DNA of 64,000 nt from CAYUNA01 sp047629355 (GCA_047629355.1 JBLHWU010000001.1:1-64000); one strand, 5' to 3'; shown: positions 8,808-18,012, counted from the stretch's first letter. Numbers and translations: made by a program. Notes: generated by a model not told the origin, from the letters alone.

Positions 8808-9671
8808 TTAGTAAGACCAAAGGTCATGCTCGTAGTTGAAGATTGAACGTTTAATCTTATCGGCTTCCAATAAAAGGTCAACACCTGATAAGTAATCTTG
8901 CAAACGACGATTCAAGACATTAGATTCTTTGCTGATATAGCTAGCAAAAAATCGCATTTCCATCAAATCTTCCCAAGTATTTGGGCTGGCGTCGTTGCCT
9001 GGATTAAAGACACTTTCGCGAGAAAGAATCTTACGCGCTTCTGGGTAATACACCCAAAACATTGGTTTTTCATAACGGAAGTTTCCGTTCTCATCTTTTA
9101 CGTCAATCATTGGAGCGATACCCAAGATGCGTACTTGCATAGTAGACGTTTCTTCGTCAAAGAACCAAATTTCTTTCATTCGGAAACGTTTAACGTCTTC
9201 TGGATTCAAATCGTTACGGACTACTTGAATTTGTTCTTCGTAAGTCTCAGGATCAAAAGTAATCACTGTATCGACGGTTGCACCCATAGAGGCAACTTCG
9301 TCTGGCGTCAAAGGCGATGTAAATTTATCGTCCTCTGTACTGTAAACAGTAATTTCTTCATTAATTGCGCCGTCCATTAGAATGGTAAAAAACGGACGTT
9401 CTGGATATGCAAATGGCAAATTCATTTTTTCCCGAATGTCAATGACTCTCCAGATACGTTTTTCCCAAAAAATATCTGCTTCCCGCACTTGGTCGTAGGG
9501 TAACAAACGTTTTTCAAAAATAATTTTTTTCTCAACAATGTCATCCAATGGGCGGTCAACATTAGGGTCGCTTGATTCCGTCAGAATGTCATCCGGTGTC
9601 TGTGCGACTGCCGAATTAGAAAACAAACTCATCATCAAACAAAGGCAAAAGAGTTGCAAAGCGAACTTCAT
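8808..9671 (-). CDS. gldN: T9SS ring protein GldN/PorN, first copy
   Basis: This 287-residue GldN/PorN has a signal peptide (MKFALQLFCLCLMMSLFSNSAVAQ) and the same core as its downstream twin: READIFWEKRIWRVIDIREK, EVASMGATVDTVITFDPETY, RFRMKEIWFFDEETSTMQVR, C-terminus NYEHDLWSY. It differs at the N-terminus, where it carries an extra charged stretch (DIVEKKIIFEKRLLPYDQ). It occupies the usual gldN place after gldM, though 380 bases separate them with no other gene; a possible -7 element (minus strand TATTTTTG) lies near 9867-9874. I take this as the ancestral copy because of position. Confidence 0.94.
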   Translation of the reverse strand: MKFALQLFCLCLMMSLFSNSAVAQTPDDILTESSDPNVDRPLDDIVEKKIIFEKRLLPYDQVREADIFWEKRIWRVIDIREKMNLPFAYPERPFFTILMDGAINEEITVYSTEDDKFTSPLTPDEVASMGATVDTVITFDPETYEEQIQVVRNDLNPEDVKRFRMKEIWFFDEETSTMQVRILGIAPMIDVKDENGNFRYEKPMFWVYYPEARKILSRESVFNPGNDASPNTWEDLMEMRFFASYISKESNVLNRRLQDYLSGVDLLLEADKIKRSIFNYEHDLWSY

Positions 9672-10051
9672 GATGTTGTAATTTTTTATTTTGAAAACAC
9701 TTTTAATTAAATGAAGAATTGAAGATTAAGAATGTTCTTAACTCGTGTAATTTTCTTCACTTTTTGTTGGTCTCCATCTATTGAAAAAATCCCTTCTCAA
9801 TAGATTTTACGACACAAACTATTTATTTCTAAAACCTTAAACGAATATCTTTTCCGTTTAAGTGCCCAAAAATAAATATTTAATACAACTATTTATAACA
9901 TTATGGAAAAATGTTTGAAACAGGTCTTCATTTTGCTAATTATTTAACACAATCAACAGCATTTTCACCTATCTCAAACATTTTTTATTGCTATAAATTT
10001 CAGTAGAAATTGAATTGATTATCGGAAAAATGAATCACCGAGAACAAATCA
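9672..10051. other. Intergenic region gldM-gldN
   Basis: This 380-base AT-rich spacer has no open frame that looks coding. It holds only a possible minus-strand -7 element (9867-9874). Such a long spacer inside a T9SS operon suggests separate transcription of gldN. Confidence 0.5.
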
Positions 10052-11707
10052 CTACTTAATTTTAAATACCATCGAGTTAATCTTACGACCAGCAGGGTCA
10101 CCTGGACATCTTGCTTTTACGTTATCGTAGTAGTAGATATCACCTGGCTTCGCTTTATTAACCAATCGTTTTGCTTGTGCGCCATAACGAGGACCAGCAT
10201 TAATAGCTTCCACTGGATCTTGACGTTTTGCCACATATACCAAGTTAAATCCTTGAATTTTACAAGTCGCTTCAAAGTCAAAGTTGTCCAAGAATGCACC
10301 TACACCACCTTGCGCTTTAAACTGACCATTACCCATTGCACCACCGCTTGATTTTGACAAACGAGCTACTGGATCAGGAATACGTTTAACACGGAAACCA
10401 AAGTTAGTCGCTGGCAAGCCACCACCTGAAACAGTGATTTTAGCATCGTCAGTTGGCTTAGAAGCAGTTACCATATATTTACCATTACCTGCTTTTTTCA
10501 TAGAAATACCAGAACCACTCACTTTAATCTCATTACTTGATACACCCGCTACCGTTACAGAAACAGGATTATCAACACCAATGTAAAATACATTCATTTT
10601 ATCTGCAGAAACAGTCGCTGAACGGACACCAACTTCGTATTCAAATTCAGAAATTTCGTTAGAAACCTCACCAGTCAGTGGATTTTTAACTCTTGCAGAC
10701 AATTTGATTTTCTTAGTACCAGTAGAAGAGGTAATTGCAGAATATTTTGCGACACCATCATCGCCCATTGGAATGGTACGACCATCAACAGTCAACGTAA
10801 TGTTTTCAGGTTTAATATCAGAAGAGTAAGCACCCAAAGACACTTCTGCTTCAAATTTGTCACCTTTAATTACATACGCTTTCTTAGCGTTGATAACTGG
10901 GAAGAATTTATCAAAAACAATCTCTTTACCACCTGCTTTCTCTGCTAATTTACCAACTGCCAAAGCTTCTGCATTTTTCGCATCCGATTGGAAAGTAGTC
11001 AACAAAGTAGTTGCCGGTAATACAGGCAATTGCTTGAAACGGTATTCTTTCCAAGAAGTTTTGTCTGTTTTAGATGCCCAATCTTTGTCAATACCCAAAC
11101 TGATATTGTCAGCAAAACCAGCAATATCTGCATCAATCGCTGCTTGATCAATTTTACCCGCTTCCGTACGGTAACCAGCAGCCGCAGCTAATTCAGGATT
11201 GTTTAAAGTCTCTGTATAAGCAGCGACAAAGTCTACACGCGTTTGTTCGATACGCGCCATTAACTCATCACCTAGATCAGATTGTGCTAACAAACGGGTA
11301 GTAACATCTTTGTTCTTTTTACCCTTCATCAACATCAACCCAGATTTTTTATCCAATTTAAAATCTCCGTTGTCTCTCTCTCCATTTTTATTACCACTCC
11401 CATCAATCAATACATCTTTGATGCTTTCAAGGTAGTCGCTAAAATCTTTGGAGATTTTACGAACTTTCGCGATTCCCGGATCTAATGCTCGGAAATCTTT
11501 TTTAGAATCTTCTGATAGCAACTTAGCCAACGCTTTTTGTTGGTCGTCCAATGCTTTATCAGTAGTCATAGCAGTTTCTTTCAAACTGTTATCAATCGTC
11601 ACGAAGGCGTTCATTACCTCCGCCGATACGTTCAACGCGAGCAGTGCAGTCAAAACCAGATACATCAGGTTAATCATCAGCTGCCGCGGTTCCTTAGGAA
11701 TTGACAT
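10052..11707 (-). CDS. gldM: T9SS motor protein GldM/PorM
   Basis: GldM/PorM pairs with GldL in the inner membrane and spans the periplasm, carrying proton-motive-force energy to the GldK/N ring. The 551-residue protein begins with a cytoplasmic PKEPRQLMI stretch and one membrane helix (about 11-30, MINLMYLVLTALLALNVSAEV), the GldM signature. A long helical domain follows to about residue 200, then beta-rich domains (repeated GVGA- and SGGG-like turns) to the C-terminus INSMVFKIK. Length is slightly above the usual 510-530. It lies 123 bases after gldL and is probably co-transcribed with it. Confidence 0.96.
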   Translation of the reverse strand: MSIPKEPRQLMINLMYLVLTALLALNVSAEVMNAFVTIDNSLKETAMTTDKALDDQQKALAKLLSEDSKKDFRALDPGIAKVRKISKDFSDYLESIKDVLIDGSGNKNGERDNGDFKLDKKSGLMLMKGKKNKDVTTRLLAQSDLGDELMARIEQTRVDFVAAYTETLNNPELAAAAGYRTEAGKIDQAAIDADIAGFADNISLGIDKDWASKTDKTSWKEYRFKQLPVLPATTLLTTFQSDAKNAEALAVGKLAEKAGGKEIVFDKFFPVINAKKAYVIKGDKFEAEVSLGAYSSDIKPENITLTVDGRTIPMGDDGVAKYSAITSSTGTKKIKLSARVKNPLTGEVSNEISEFEYEVGVRSATVSADKMNVFYIGVDNPVSVTVAGVSSNEIKVSGSGISMKKAGNGKYMVTASKPTDDAKITVSGGGLPATNFGFRVKRIPDPVARLSKSSGGAMGNGQFKAQGGVGAFLDNFDFEATCKIQGFNLVYVAKRQDPVEAINAGPRYGAQAKRLVNKAKPGDIYYYDNVKARCPGDPAGRKINSMVFKIK

Positions 11708-11830
11708 AAGGCTGTTATTTTTAAGTATCTAATTTAGCGGTCTGACTGCTGTAGTAGATACTATGTTTTACAATTAATTTACTTCTTTCGGTATATTTTA
11801 AAATTGATAACTCAATTTTAAATATCCAAA

Positions 11831-12421
11831 CTACTTCTCGTTACCAGCTTTAGAAATAGCAGACAGGATGCCACCATATACTGAATTCAACGAACCTAAG
11901 TTTTTGTTCAAAGCAACCAATTGGTCTTTATAAACCTTAGTGTCTTCCAAAGAGTCACCCAAATCTGCCATCGCTTCGTTCATCTTCGTGTAGAAGTTAC
12001 TCATCGACTTCACTTGATCATTTGTACCAGAAAAATCAACTTTCTGTAATGCGTCCAAAGAAGATAGATTTCGAGACATTCCTTGCAATTCTGTCAACAT
12101 ACCACCCAATTGAGCTTCAACAACTTCACCATTCAAAGCTTTTGGTTCGTCAATGATTTCACCCGCAGCCAAAGGCGCAATGTTCGAATCATACTGATCT
12201 AAGCCTGGATATAACTTTTCCCAGTAGTAATCTTTTTCTGGTCCGAGCAAACCCAATCCCAAGAAAATTATTGCTTCTGTTACCAGTCCAATAGTCAACA
12301 TCAAACTTGCACCTTCCCAGCTTTCAAGTTTAAATAAGGCACCCATCAATACTACTGCGGCACCAACACCAATAAGAAGGTTTTTTAGATACTTAAATCC
12401 TTTCGATTTAACAAGACTCAT
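11831..12421 (-). CDS. gldL: T9SS motor protein GldL/PorL
   Basis: GldL/PorL is the inner-membrane proton-channel subunit of the T9SS/gliding motor. The 196-residue protein has two membrane helices near the N-terminus (about 16-32 and 39-60, the second being MLTIGLVTEAIIFLGLGLLG), with a conserved Glu (TEAI) inside the second helix that fits the proposed proton-handling residue. A KDYYWEKLYPGL motif and a long cytoplasmic coiled-coil tail follow. Helix count, length and the position between gldK and gldM support the call. Confidence 0.96.
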   Translation of the reverse strand: MSLVKSKGFKYLKNLLIGVGAAVVLMGALFKLESWEGASLMLTIGLVTEAIIFLGLGLLGPEKDYYWEKLYPGLDQYDSNIAPLAAGEIIDEPKALNGEVVEAQLGGMLTELQGMSRNLSSLDALQKVDFSGTNDQVKSMSNFYTKMNEAMADLGDSLEDTKVYKDQLVALNKNLGSLNSVYGGILSAISKAGNEK

Positions 12422-12713
12422 TGTTTAAAATTTTAAAAAGGTTAGCTAAATTAAATTCACACTTAAATAATGAAGAATTAAAAATGGATGGATAAGATTT
12501 TCACTCGGTTTCCAATTTTGTTCATCATCTTTTTATTGACCATTTCACTGATCAGAGAAACATTTTCCCATTTCCTTAATGTAATACCTATAATAAAGAT
12601 ACACTTTTGGAAAAAAAGAACTGTTATTTCTTAAATTATTTATTGAGTATAGTTTTTTTTTTAGAAGAAATTCTCAGAAGAAATTTGCTAATAAAAGTAA
12701 ATTTGCAGATAAA

Positions 12714-12721
12714 CAAACGTA
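12714..12721 (-). promoter_or_regulatory. Possible -7 element upstream of gldL
   Basis: The minus strand reads TACGTTTG, an exact TAnnTTTG. It lies about 290 bases before gldL in the long spacer, without a correctly spaced TTTG. Confidence 0.35.
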
Positions 12722-12992
12722 GGAATGAATAAATAGATAAATAAGTAAAATACAAATCGAAAGCACCAATTCAATATTGATAGGATATGAATATGAATCG
12801 TTGGATTTATGGTTCGTTTTGTTTAAAATTTTTCATTTCTGTTGGAGACCAACTCGTTTTGTTTTGCTTTTTACTACCAGTAATATTAGGTCCTTATTTT
12901 CTAGACTCCTTGTAAAAGTGAATGTTATTAAATTCACAATATTCAAGTAACAGGTACTAATTAATCAGGACCTGTTTATTTACACGAAAACC

Positions 12993-13029
12993 AAAAATGG
13001 ATAACGATGTGTAATCATTATCCATTTTT
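12993..13029 (-). terminator. Terminator after gldK
   Basis: A perfect 12-base stem AAAAATGGATAA / TTATCCATTTTT with a 13-base loop starts 18 bases past the gldK stop codon. It would stop most transcripts before gldL. Confidence 0.85.
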
Positions 13030-13046
13030 AATTCTGTTGTATTTTC

Positions 13047-14297
13047 TTAGAAATCGTTTACTGAACGACCCAAGAAAGTCAAAGCACATCGGAAACCAAT
13101 GTAAGACTTCGTAGTATCTTGGTAATCCCAGTGACGAGTACCAGTCTGTAGAAAGTATCCGATATCTTTCCAAGAACCACCACGGATAACTTTACGTTTG
13201 AATGCTTCTGGATCATCGTCCTCAGCATCGTAACGAATATCCGGATTCAAATCATGGATAAACGCATACGCATTTTCGTAGTAAGCAGTTGAAGTCCATT
13301 CAGAAACGTTACCAGACATATTGTACAATCCGTAATCGTTAGGGAAATAAGCATCTGCTTTCACTGTGTACTGACCACCATCTTCTGGATAGTTACCACG
13401 ACCAGGTTTGAAGTTAGCCAACAAACAGCCTTTTGCATTTCGCAAATAATAACCACCCCAAGGAAATGGCGCTAAATCATGTCCACCACGAGAAGCATAT
13501 TCCCATTCGTGTTCTGTTGGCAAACGGAAATCTTCCGAGTTCACACCATCTTCACGAATTGATTGGTAAGTATCCCATAACTTCGTTCGCCAGTGGCAGA
13601 ACGCAGTTGCCATGTGCCAGTCGATACCCACTACTGGATAATCATCAAAGGCAGGGTGCCAAAAGTAGTTACGAGTCATCGGCTCGTTGTAAGAATAAGC
13701 GTAATCGCGAATCCAAGCCAATGTATCTGGGTAGATACCGATAGTTTTTCTTTTGATGAACGCAGTTCGAGGAGATTTGCCTCTATCATGCGCTGCCCGT
13801 TGCCAGTCATACCATTCGTATTCGAATTGCATTTTACTAACATCAAGTTCCTGACGACCAGCAAATCGGTCATCACCTTGATAGTACAAATCTTGCAAAG
13901 ATTCATCAGTTGCATCAATCTCAAATTCCCAATCAATGCGCTCGTCTCCTGTCACCTCATCAGTGATGTAGTGATCAAGATAAACGTGTGCCAAGGAATC
14001 TTTCACCCAATAGACGAACTGTCGATATTCGTTGTTGGTAATTTCAGTGTCGTCCATATAGAACCCCTGAATCGAGATAGATTTTGGTCTTTGGACAAAC
14101 GTATTTGTAATGTCCTGGTCACTCGGTCCAATATGCAACGTACCAGACGGGATGTAAACCATACCGTAGGGGTTGATACCTTTCCATGCAGGTCTTTCAA
14201 TTACACCTGTGAGTTGTCCGCTTTGCTTAGTGCCGCACGACGAAATAATGGTGGCAAGCAATGCCAAAGCTGTCAAAGTTTTTAGTAGTCTTTTCAT
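13047..14297 (-). CDS. gldK: T9SS ring lipoprotein GldK/PorK
   Basis: GldK/PorK is the outer-membrane lipoprotein that forms the T9SS ring with GldN. This 416-residue protein has a lipoprotein signal peptide with the lipidated cysteine at residue 21 (TIISSCGTK). It is followed by the formylglycine-generating-enzyme-like (FGE-sulfatase) fold typical of GldK: VYIPSGTLHIG, GFYMDDTEITNNEYRQF, FRLPTEHEWEYASRGG, MSGNVSEWTSTAYY and KVIRGGSWKD. It lies downstream of porP and upstream of gldL, the canonical order. A well-formed promoter sits about 100 bases upstream and a terminator just downstream, so it may form its own transcript. Confidence 0.96.
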   Translation of the reverse strand: MKRLLKTLTALALLATIISSCGTKQSGQLTGVIERPAWKGINPYGMVYIPSGTLHIGPSDQDITNTFVQRPKSISIQGFYMDDTEITNNEYRQFVYWVKDSLAHVYLDHYITDEVTGDERIDWEFEIDATDESLQDLYYQGDDRFAGRQELDVSKMQFEYEWYDWQRAAHDRGKSPRTAFIKRKTIGIYPDTLAWIRDYAYSYNEPMTRNYFWHPAFDDYPVVGIDWHMATAFCHWRTKLWDTYQSIREDGVNSEDFRLPTEHEWEYASRGGHDLAPFPWGGYYLRNAKGCLLANFKPGRGNYPEDGGQYTVKADAYFPNDYGLYNMSGNVSEWTSTAYYENAYAFIHDLNPDIRYDAEDDDPEAFKRKVIRGGSWKDIGYFLQTGTRHWDYQDTTKSYIGFRCALTFLGRSVNDF

Positions 14298-14398
14298 TTA
14301 ACACCCGAGTTTTCCTTCAGATTTATAAAAGCGAACGTAAATATAGGCTCTTAGAAGTAAGCAGTAAAATATTTTCTTCGATTTTGTTTAAGAGACGG

Positions 14399-14429
14399 CA
14401 AATTTAACATTTTTCACCAGTTATACAAA
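14399..14429 (-). promoter_or_regulatory. Bacteroidota -33/-7 promoter for gldK
   Basis: On the minus strand TTTG (14426-14429) is followed by a 19-base spacer and TAAATTTG (14399-14406), an exact match to the Bacteroidota consensus TTTG-N19-TAnnTTTG. It faces gldK, with a leader of roughly 95 bases. Confidence 0.72.
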
Positions 14430-14635
14430 ATCAAAAATTCTGTTTAGCTGCTATCCGCCAATTTTTTATAATAATGGTTGCATTCTTTATAATTAGAAAT
14501 ATTAAAAAGGGAACAGTTTTATGCAAAACTTTAACACTTTTTCTTTCTAAAAACTTGAAATCAACGTTTTATTCAAGATAAATAATTCTGTCCATCTGAA
14601 ACTTGAACAGATTTTTTCTTTAAAAATTTAAATTT

Positions 14636-15604
14636 TCAAAGATTTCGTGGGTTGTAGATAATGTGTGGTGGTTTTCCTTTTCCAAAGACTTTTCCAAGAT
14701 TGTAATTAAGCATAATTTCGTGAGACCCATTACTGACTGTTGTTAATTCGGAAAGCGTCAGGTCATAAGCGTAAGCAATGGTTATTTTTTCATTCAACTT
14801 GAAGCCTCCCAAAATGGCAACGGCATCAATAGTTTCTGAATTATATCCTCTAAACGAACCACCTAAAAAGATATTGTCATTGTATCGAAAAAGTGCAGAA
14901 AAATCTATTTGAGTCTGAGAAAAAGTAGATTTCACTAAAACCGAGGGCAATAATACAACTTTTCTGCTAATGTCCAAACGATATCCCAAATTCAAATAAT
15001 AACTTCTGCTTAATTGAAATGCTATATTGCCATCTAAGTCTATTTGTTGTTCTGACAAATTAAGTGCCGAAACCCCCACTTCTAATTTCTCTGACTTATA
15101 ATATGCACCAAAATCGAACGTCATTCCCCCACCATTTATTTTGTTGTTAGGTAAGGTTTGGTCATTGTGTTCAAAAATTAATTCTCCATAGCTGCCATCT
15201 GGCGTCCGTATTTTCGACCCATCCAATGTCCGCTGCACATATCCGCCCGATACACCCAACGATAAAATTCCATCACCCATCGGCAAATGATGGCTATAAG
15301 TCAATGCAAACCGCGATTGCCCTTGCGCGCCCAAAGTTTCATTTTCAAAAGCCAAACCCAATCCTCCGCCTGCAAAATAAAATGGCGTATGTACATTCAC
15401 CGATTGCTGCTTGGGACTTTCTGGCAAGCCTGCCCACTGTTGTCGATACACACCTGTCAAACTCAACGAATTGTCCAATCCTGCATAGCCTGGATTGAAC
15501 GCATATTTGTTAAACATATAAATGCTGTACTGCGGACTCTGTTGAGCAATCGCCAACTGACAAGAAAATACTAAAAAAAAGAAGAATGTAATAATTTGCT
15601 TCAT
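14636..15604 (-). CDS. porP: T9SS outer-membrane protein PorP/SprF
   Basis: PorP/SprF proteins are outer-membrane beta-barrels that link the T9SS ring and machinery to the surface. The 322-residue protein has a signal peptide ending LAIAQQ and the family opening SPQYSIYMFNKYAFNPGYAG. It continues with amphipathic beta-strands (for example SLTGVYRQQWAGLPESPKQQ) and a C-terminal stretch HEIMLNYNLGKVFGKGKP. Its position directly before gldK matches the porP-porK-porL-porM-porN order of Porphyromonas gingivalis. A 338-base gap with a gldK promoter separates it from gldK. A second PorP/SprF lies at 51821-52852. Confidence 0.93.
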   Translation of the reverse strand: MKQIITFFFFLVFSCQLAIAQQSPQYSIYMFNKYAFNPGYAGLDNSLSLTGVYRQQWAGLPESPKQQSVNVHTPFYFAGGGLGLAFENETLGAQGQSRFALTYSHHLPMGDGILSLGVSGGYVQRTLDGSKIRTPDGSYGELIFEHNDQTLPNNKINGGGMTFDFGAYYKSEKLEVGVSALNLSEQQIDLDGNIAFQLSRSYYLNLGYRLDISRKVVLLPSVLVKSTFSQTQIDFSALFRYNDNIFLGGSFRGYNSETIDAVAILGGFKLNEKITIAYAYDLTLSELTTVSNGSHEIMLNYNLGKVFGKGKPPHIIYNPRNL

Positions 15605-15761
15605 AGATGTTTTTTTTACGGTGGATGGCTTACGGTTACCAGTTTCGTTGATTTGGTTTTAGTTCTATTTCTTGGTAAAACGAACTATTGACGTTTAATG
15701 TTCTAATAGCTATTGTATATGGTCTACATTTTCCCGAAGAATGTCGCCAAAAAACGCTTTT

Positions 15762-16559
15762 TTAAAACCCAAAGACCTCCAACTGCCCATTTTCCAAAAC
15801 ATACAATCGATTCTTTTGCACTAAAACTTCAGCATCCTCCCCTACTCCTTCCGGCAATTTCACATCCTGCATTAATAAAGACTGCAAATTAAATGCCTGC
15901 AATTTTCCATCTTGGAAAAATATTAGCCGCCCGTCTAATATTTGAAACCGGTGCAACCCTTTGAATTCCAGCGTTTTTTCATACTGTCCAAACCAATCAA
16001 ATACTAAAATGCCGACTTCAGGATCATTTAAATAAATTTGCTGCTCCCGTTCTACCAAAAAATTGGGTGATAGCGGTTTAGCTAAAGTTAAACTTAAATC
16101 TCCACTTTCAAAAACCAATTCACCACGTTGGTTAATTTTTTTCAAAACAAAATTCAACTTGTCATACAGCCAAATATTATTATCCGCCGCCAGTGCGATG
16201 GCATCTATTTGAATAAAATTATAATCAAACAACCGAAAATTGCCCGTCTGCGTCATTGTGCGGTCAAGAAAAATCAAATTGCCTAATTCTGGATAAAATA
16301 ACCCAATTTTAAAAGGGTTATTAGCATCAATTAAAGTCAAATAGCCAAGTCGGTTATTGTTATAACGAAAAATAGCTTGACCTGTTTTATCGTATTTCAC
16401 CACCTCATTTTGTGGCGACGTAAGATAAATATTCTGTAATTTATCTGTTGAAAAATAGCGCGCTTCTGTTTTTATCGTTTGAATTAATTGATATTCCTGC
16501 GCGACCACATTGGACATTTTTAAAAATAGAAATACAGCTACCCCAAATACACGAAGCAT
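15762..16559 (-). CDS. Exported protein with beta-propeller-like repeats
   Basis: With the start at 16559 (MLRVFGVAVFLFLKMSNVVAQ) the protein is 265 residues with a clear signal peptide; longer starts would overlap lpxH. The mature part consists of short repeated strands such as QNIYLTSPQNEVVKYDKTGQ, NNIWLYDKLNFVLKKINQRG and QQIYLNDPEVGILVFDWFGQ. Their form, a hydrophobic-YL-turn followed by a readout strand, suggests a beta-propeller. It lies 13 bases after lpxH and upstream of porP on the same strand. I do not recognise a named family; a role in envelope biogenesis is only a guess from context. Confidence 0.65.
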   Translation of the reverse strand: MLRVFGVAVFLFLKMSNVVAQEYQLIQTIKTEARYFSTDKLQNIYLTSPQNEVVKYDKTGQAIFRYNNNRLGYLTLIDANNPFKIGLFYPELGNLIFLDRTMTQTGNFRLFDYNFIQIDAIALAADNNIWLYDKLNFVLKKINQRGELVFESGDLSLTLAKPLSPNFLVEREQQIYLNDPEVGILVFDWFGQYEKTLEFKGLHRFQILDGRLIFFQDGKLQAFNLQSLLMQDVKLPEGVGEDAEVLVQKNRLYVLENGQLEVFGF

Positions 16560-16572
16560 CATTATCCAATTT

Positions 16573-17337
16573 CTAATCCCCAAATATCTGTCCTTCCTCA
16601 TTTTCAAAAAATTTAAGCTCCAGTTTTTCACCATCAAAAACCGCGTAGGAACAGTAATGTAACCACTCCCCCAGATTGATATAACGACTTTTTCCGTCTT
16701 TTAGCGTGTAGCCAATCGGTAAATGTCGATGCCCGAAAATAAAGAAATCAATATCTTCGGTTTCAATTTTCCGATTCGCGTATTGCACCAACCATTCCTT
16801 ATGCTCTCCATAAAATTCTGCTTCTGGCGGCGTATCACTCGGACGACTCTGCCCCGACGACCGACTCATCAACCACAGCCCAAAGTTAGGATGCAATCGC
16901 TCAAAACACCATTGACAGAACGGATTCGCCAACACTTTTTTTAGCAATTTATATTTATAATCCTTCGGACCCAAACCATCGCCATGCCCTATCAAAAATC
17001 GCTTGCCGTAAATCTCTCGCCGAATTGGTTTTCGATAAATCGGAATATCAAACTCCTCCTCAAAGTATTGAAACATCCACATATCATGATTGCCAATAAA
17101 AAAGTAAATCGAAATGCCGGAATCCCGCAACTCTGCCAGTTTTCCAAACAACCGAACATAGCCTTTCGGAACGACTTTTTTATATTCAAACCAAAAATCA
17201 AACACATCACCCACCAAATAAATAGCCTCAGCATCCACCTTAATTTGGTCGAGCCAACGCACAATTTGCCGCTCTCGTTGCCGACTGGTCAGGCGAGCGT
17301 CAATCCCCAAATGAAAATCCGAAACGAAGTAAACCAT
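16573..17337 (-). CDS. lpxH: UDP-2,3-diacylglucosamine diphosphatase LpxH-like
   Basis: LpxH hydrolyses UDP-2,3-diacylglucosamine to lipid X in lipid A synthesis, at the inner face of the membrane. The 254-residue protein carries all calcineurin-like phosphoesterase metal motifs: SDFHLG (7-11), GDVFDFW, GNHDMW, GHGD and a late FGHRHLP. The start at 17337 (MVYFVSDFHLG) is chosen because the frame upstream only reads through a text-like intergenic repeat. The gene is followed closely by the propeller-like gene, forming a short operon. Confidence 0.9.
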   Translation of the reverse strand: MVYFVSDFHLGIDARLTSRQRERQIVRWLDQIKVDAEAIYLVGDVFDFWFEYKKVVPKGYVRLFGKLAELRDSGISIYFFIGNHDMWMFQYFEEEFDIPIYRKPIRREIYGKRFLIGHGDGLGPKDYKYKLLKKVLANPFCQWCFERLHPNFGLWLMSRSSGQSRPSDTPPEAEFYGEHKEWLVQYANRKIETEDIDFFIFGHRHLPIGYTLKDGKSRYINLGEWLHYCSYAVFDGEKLELKFFENEEGQIFGD

Positions 17338-17339
17338 AC

Positions 17340-17422
17340 GGCAGACAAGTAAACGGTGGAAGGTGGACGGCAAGCAACGTCGTGTCCTCCCGTCCACCGT
17401 CTGCCGTCAACCGTCAACCATT
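17340..17422. repeat. Text-like inverted repeat (GTCCACCGT type)
   Basis: Runs such as ACGGTGGAAGGTGGACGG and CCGTCCACCGTCTGCCGTC form a loose inverted pair between lpxH and the dioxygenase gene. It extends the lpxH frame upstream with a meaningless leader. Similar simple inverted runs occur at 57216-57300 and 60312-60391. Confidence 0.6.
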
Positions 17423-17423
17423 G

Positions 17424-17942
17424 CTAAATTTTTTCCATTACCGAGCTACACTTTTCGCAAGTCCGCAGCTCTTCGGAATTCATAAAATTATTCATCACTG
17501 GAGGCAATTGATTGACAATATCCGTCATTTCAAAAGTGTCCTCATGAAGCTTATTGTTGCAATTTTCACAAAACCACATCAACTTGTCCACTTCCCCCTC
17601 TTTACGGTAACGCTCAATCACCAAACCAATCGTATTCGCTGGTCGCTGCGGCGAATGTGGGATACGCGGAGGTAGTAAAAACATTTCGCCTTCCTTGATT
17701 TCGATATCCACGGGTGTGCCGTCGTCTTCGATAATTTTCAGCGTGATGTCGCCTTCAATTTGGTAAAAAAGCTCCTCGCCATCTTCCCAGTGGTAATCTT
17801 TTCGACCGTTTGGTCCGCCGACAACCATGACGATATAATCCTCGTTGTCCAGATAAATTTGCTTATTGCCAATTGGTGGTTTCAATAGGTGACGGTGTTC
17901 ATCCACCCAACCTTGCAGAGAAAAAGGTTTTCTAATTGCCAT
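17424..17942 (-). CDS. nbaC: 3-hydroxyanthranilate 3,4-dioxygenase
   Basis: This enzyme opens the ring of 3-hydroxyanthranilate to give the precursor of quinolinate (NAD synthesis) or of further tryptophan breakdown. The 172-residue cupin has the iron ligands His51, Glu57 and His95 in YHWEDGEE and RIPHSPQ. Arg47 and Glu110 fit substrate-binding residues. The C-terminal rubredoxin-like site is complete with Cys125, Cys128, Cys162 and Cys165 (FCENC and TCEKC). These are the positions I recall for the Cupriavidus metallidurans enzyme. No other kynurenine-pathway gene is adjacent; an SDR is divergently transcribed. Confidence 0.94.
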   Translation of the reverse strand: MAIRKPFSLQGWVDEHRHLLKPPIGNKQIYLDNEDYIVMVVGGPNGRKDYHWEDGEELFYQIEGDITLKIIEDDGTPVDIEIKEGEMFLLPPRIPHSPQRPANTIGLVIERYRKEGEVDKLMWFCENCNNKLHEDTFEMTDIVNQLPPVMNNFMNSEELRTCEKCSSVMEKI

Positions 17943-18004
17943 AATTTAATTTTAAAAAAATGGATATTTAAATACGCAAATTATCTTTTGAAACGTTTCT
18001 ATAA

Positions 18005-18012
18005 TAACTTTG
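18005..18012 (+). promoter_or_regulatory. -7 element for the SDR gene
   Basis: TAACTTTG, an exact TAnnTTTG followed by CGG, lies 120 bases before the chosen SDR start. A TTTG occurs at 17987-17990, but the spacer is only 14 bases. Confidence 0.4.

Larger units (their letters stand above)
12422..13046. other. Long gldK-gldL intergenic region
   Basis: The 625 bases hold no convincing coding sequence. Two signals are visible: a terminator directly after gldK (12993-13029) and a minus-strand -7 element TACGTTTG at 12714-12721. Together they suggest that gldLM has its own promoter here. The rest is AT-rich. Confidence 0.5.

Noticed and set aside
17338..17397. Upstream extension of LpxH by 20 residues
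   Set aside because: It is a translation of the text-like repeat at 17340-17422, and the family begins with the metal-binding SDFHLG near residue 7.
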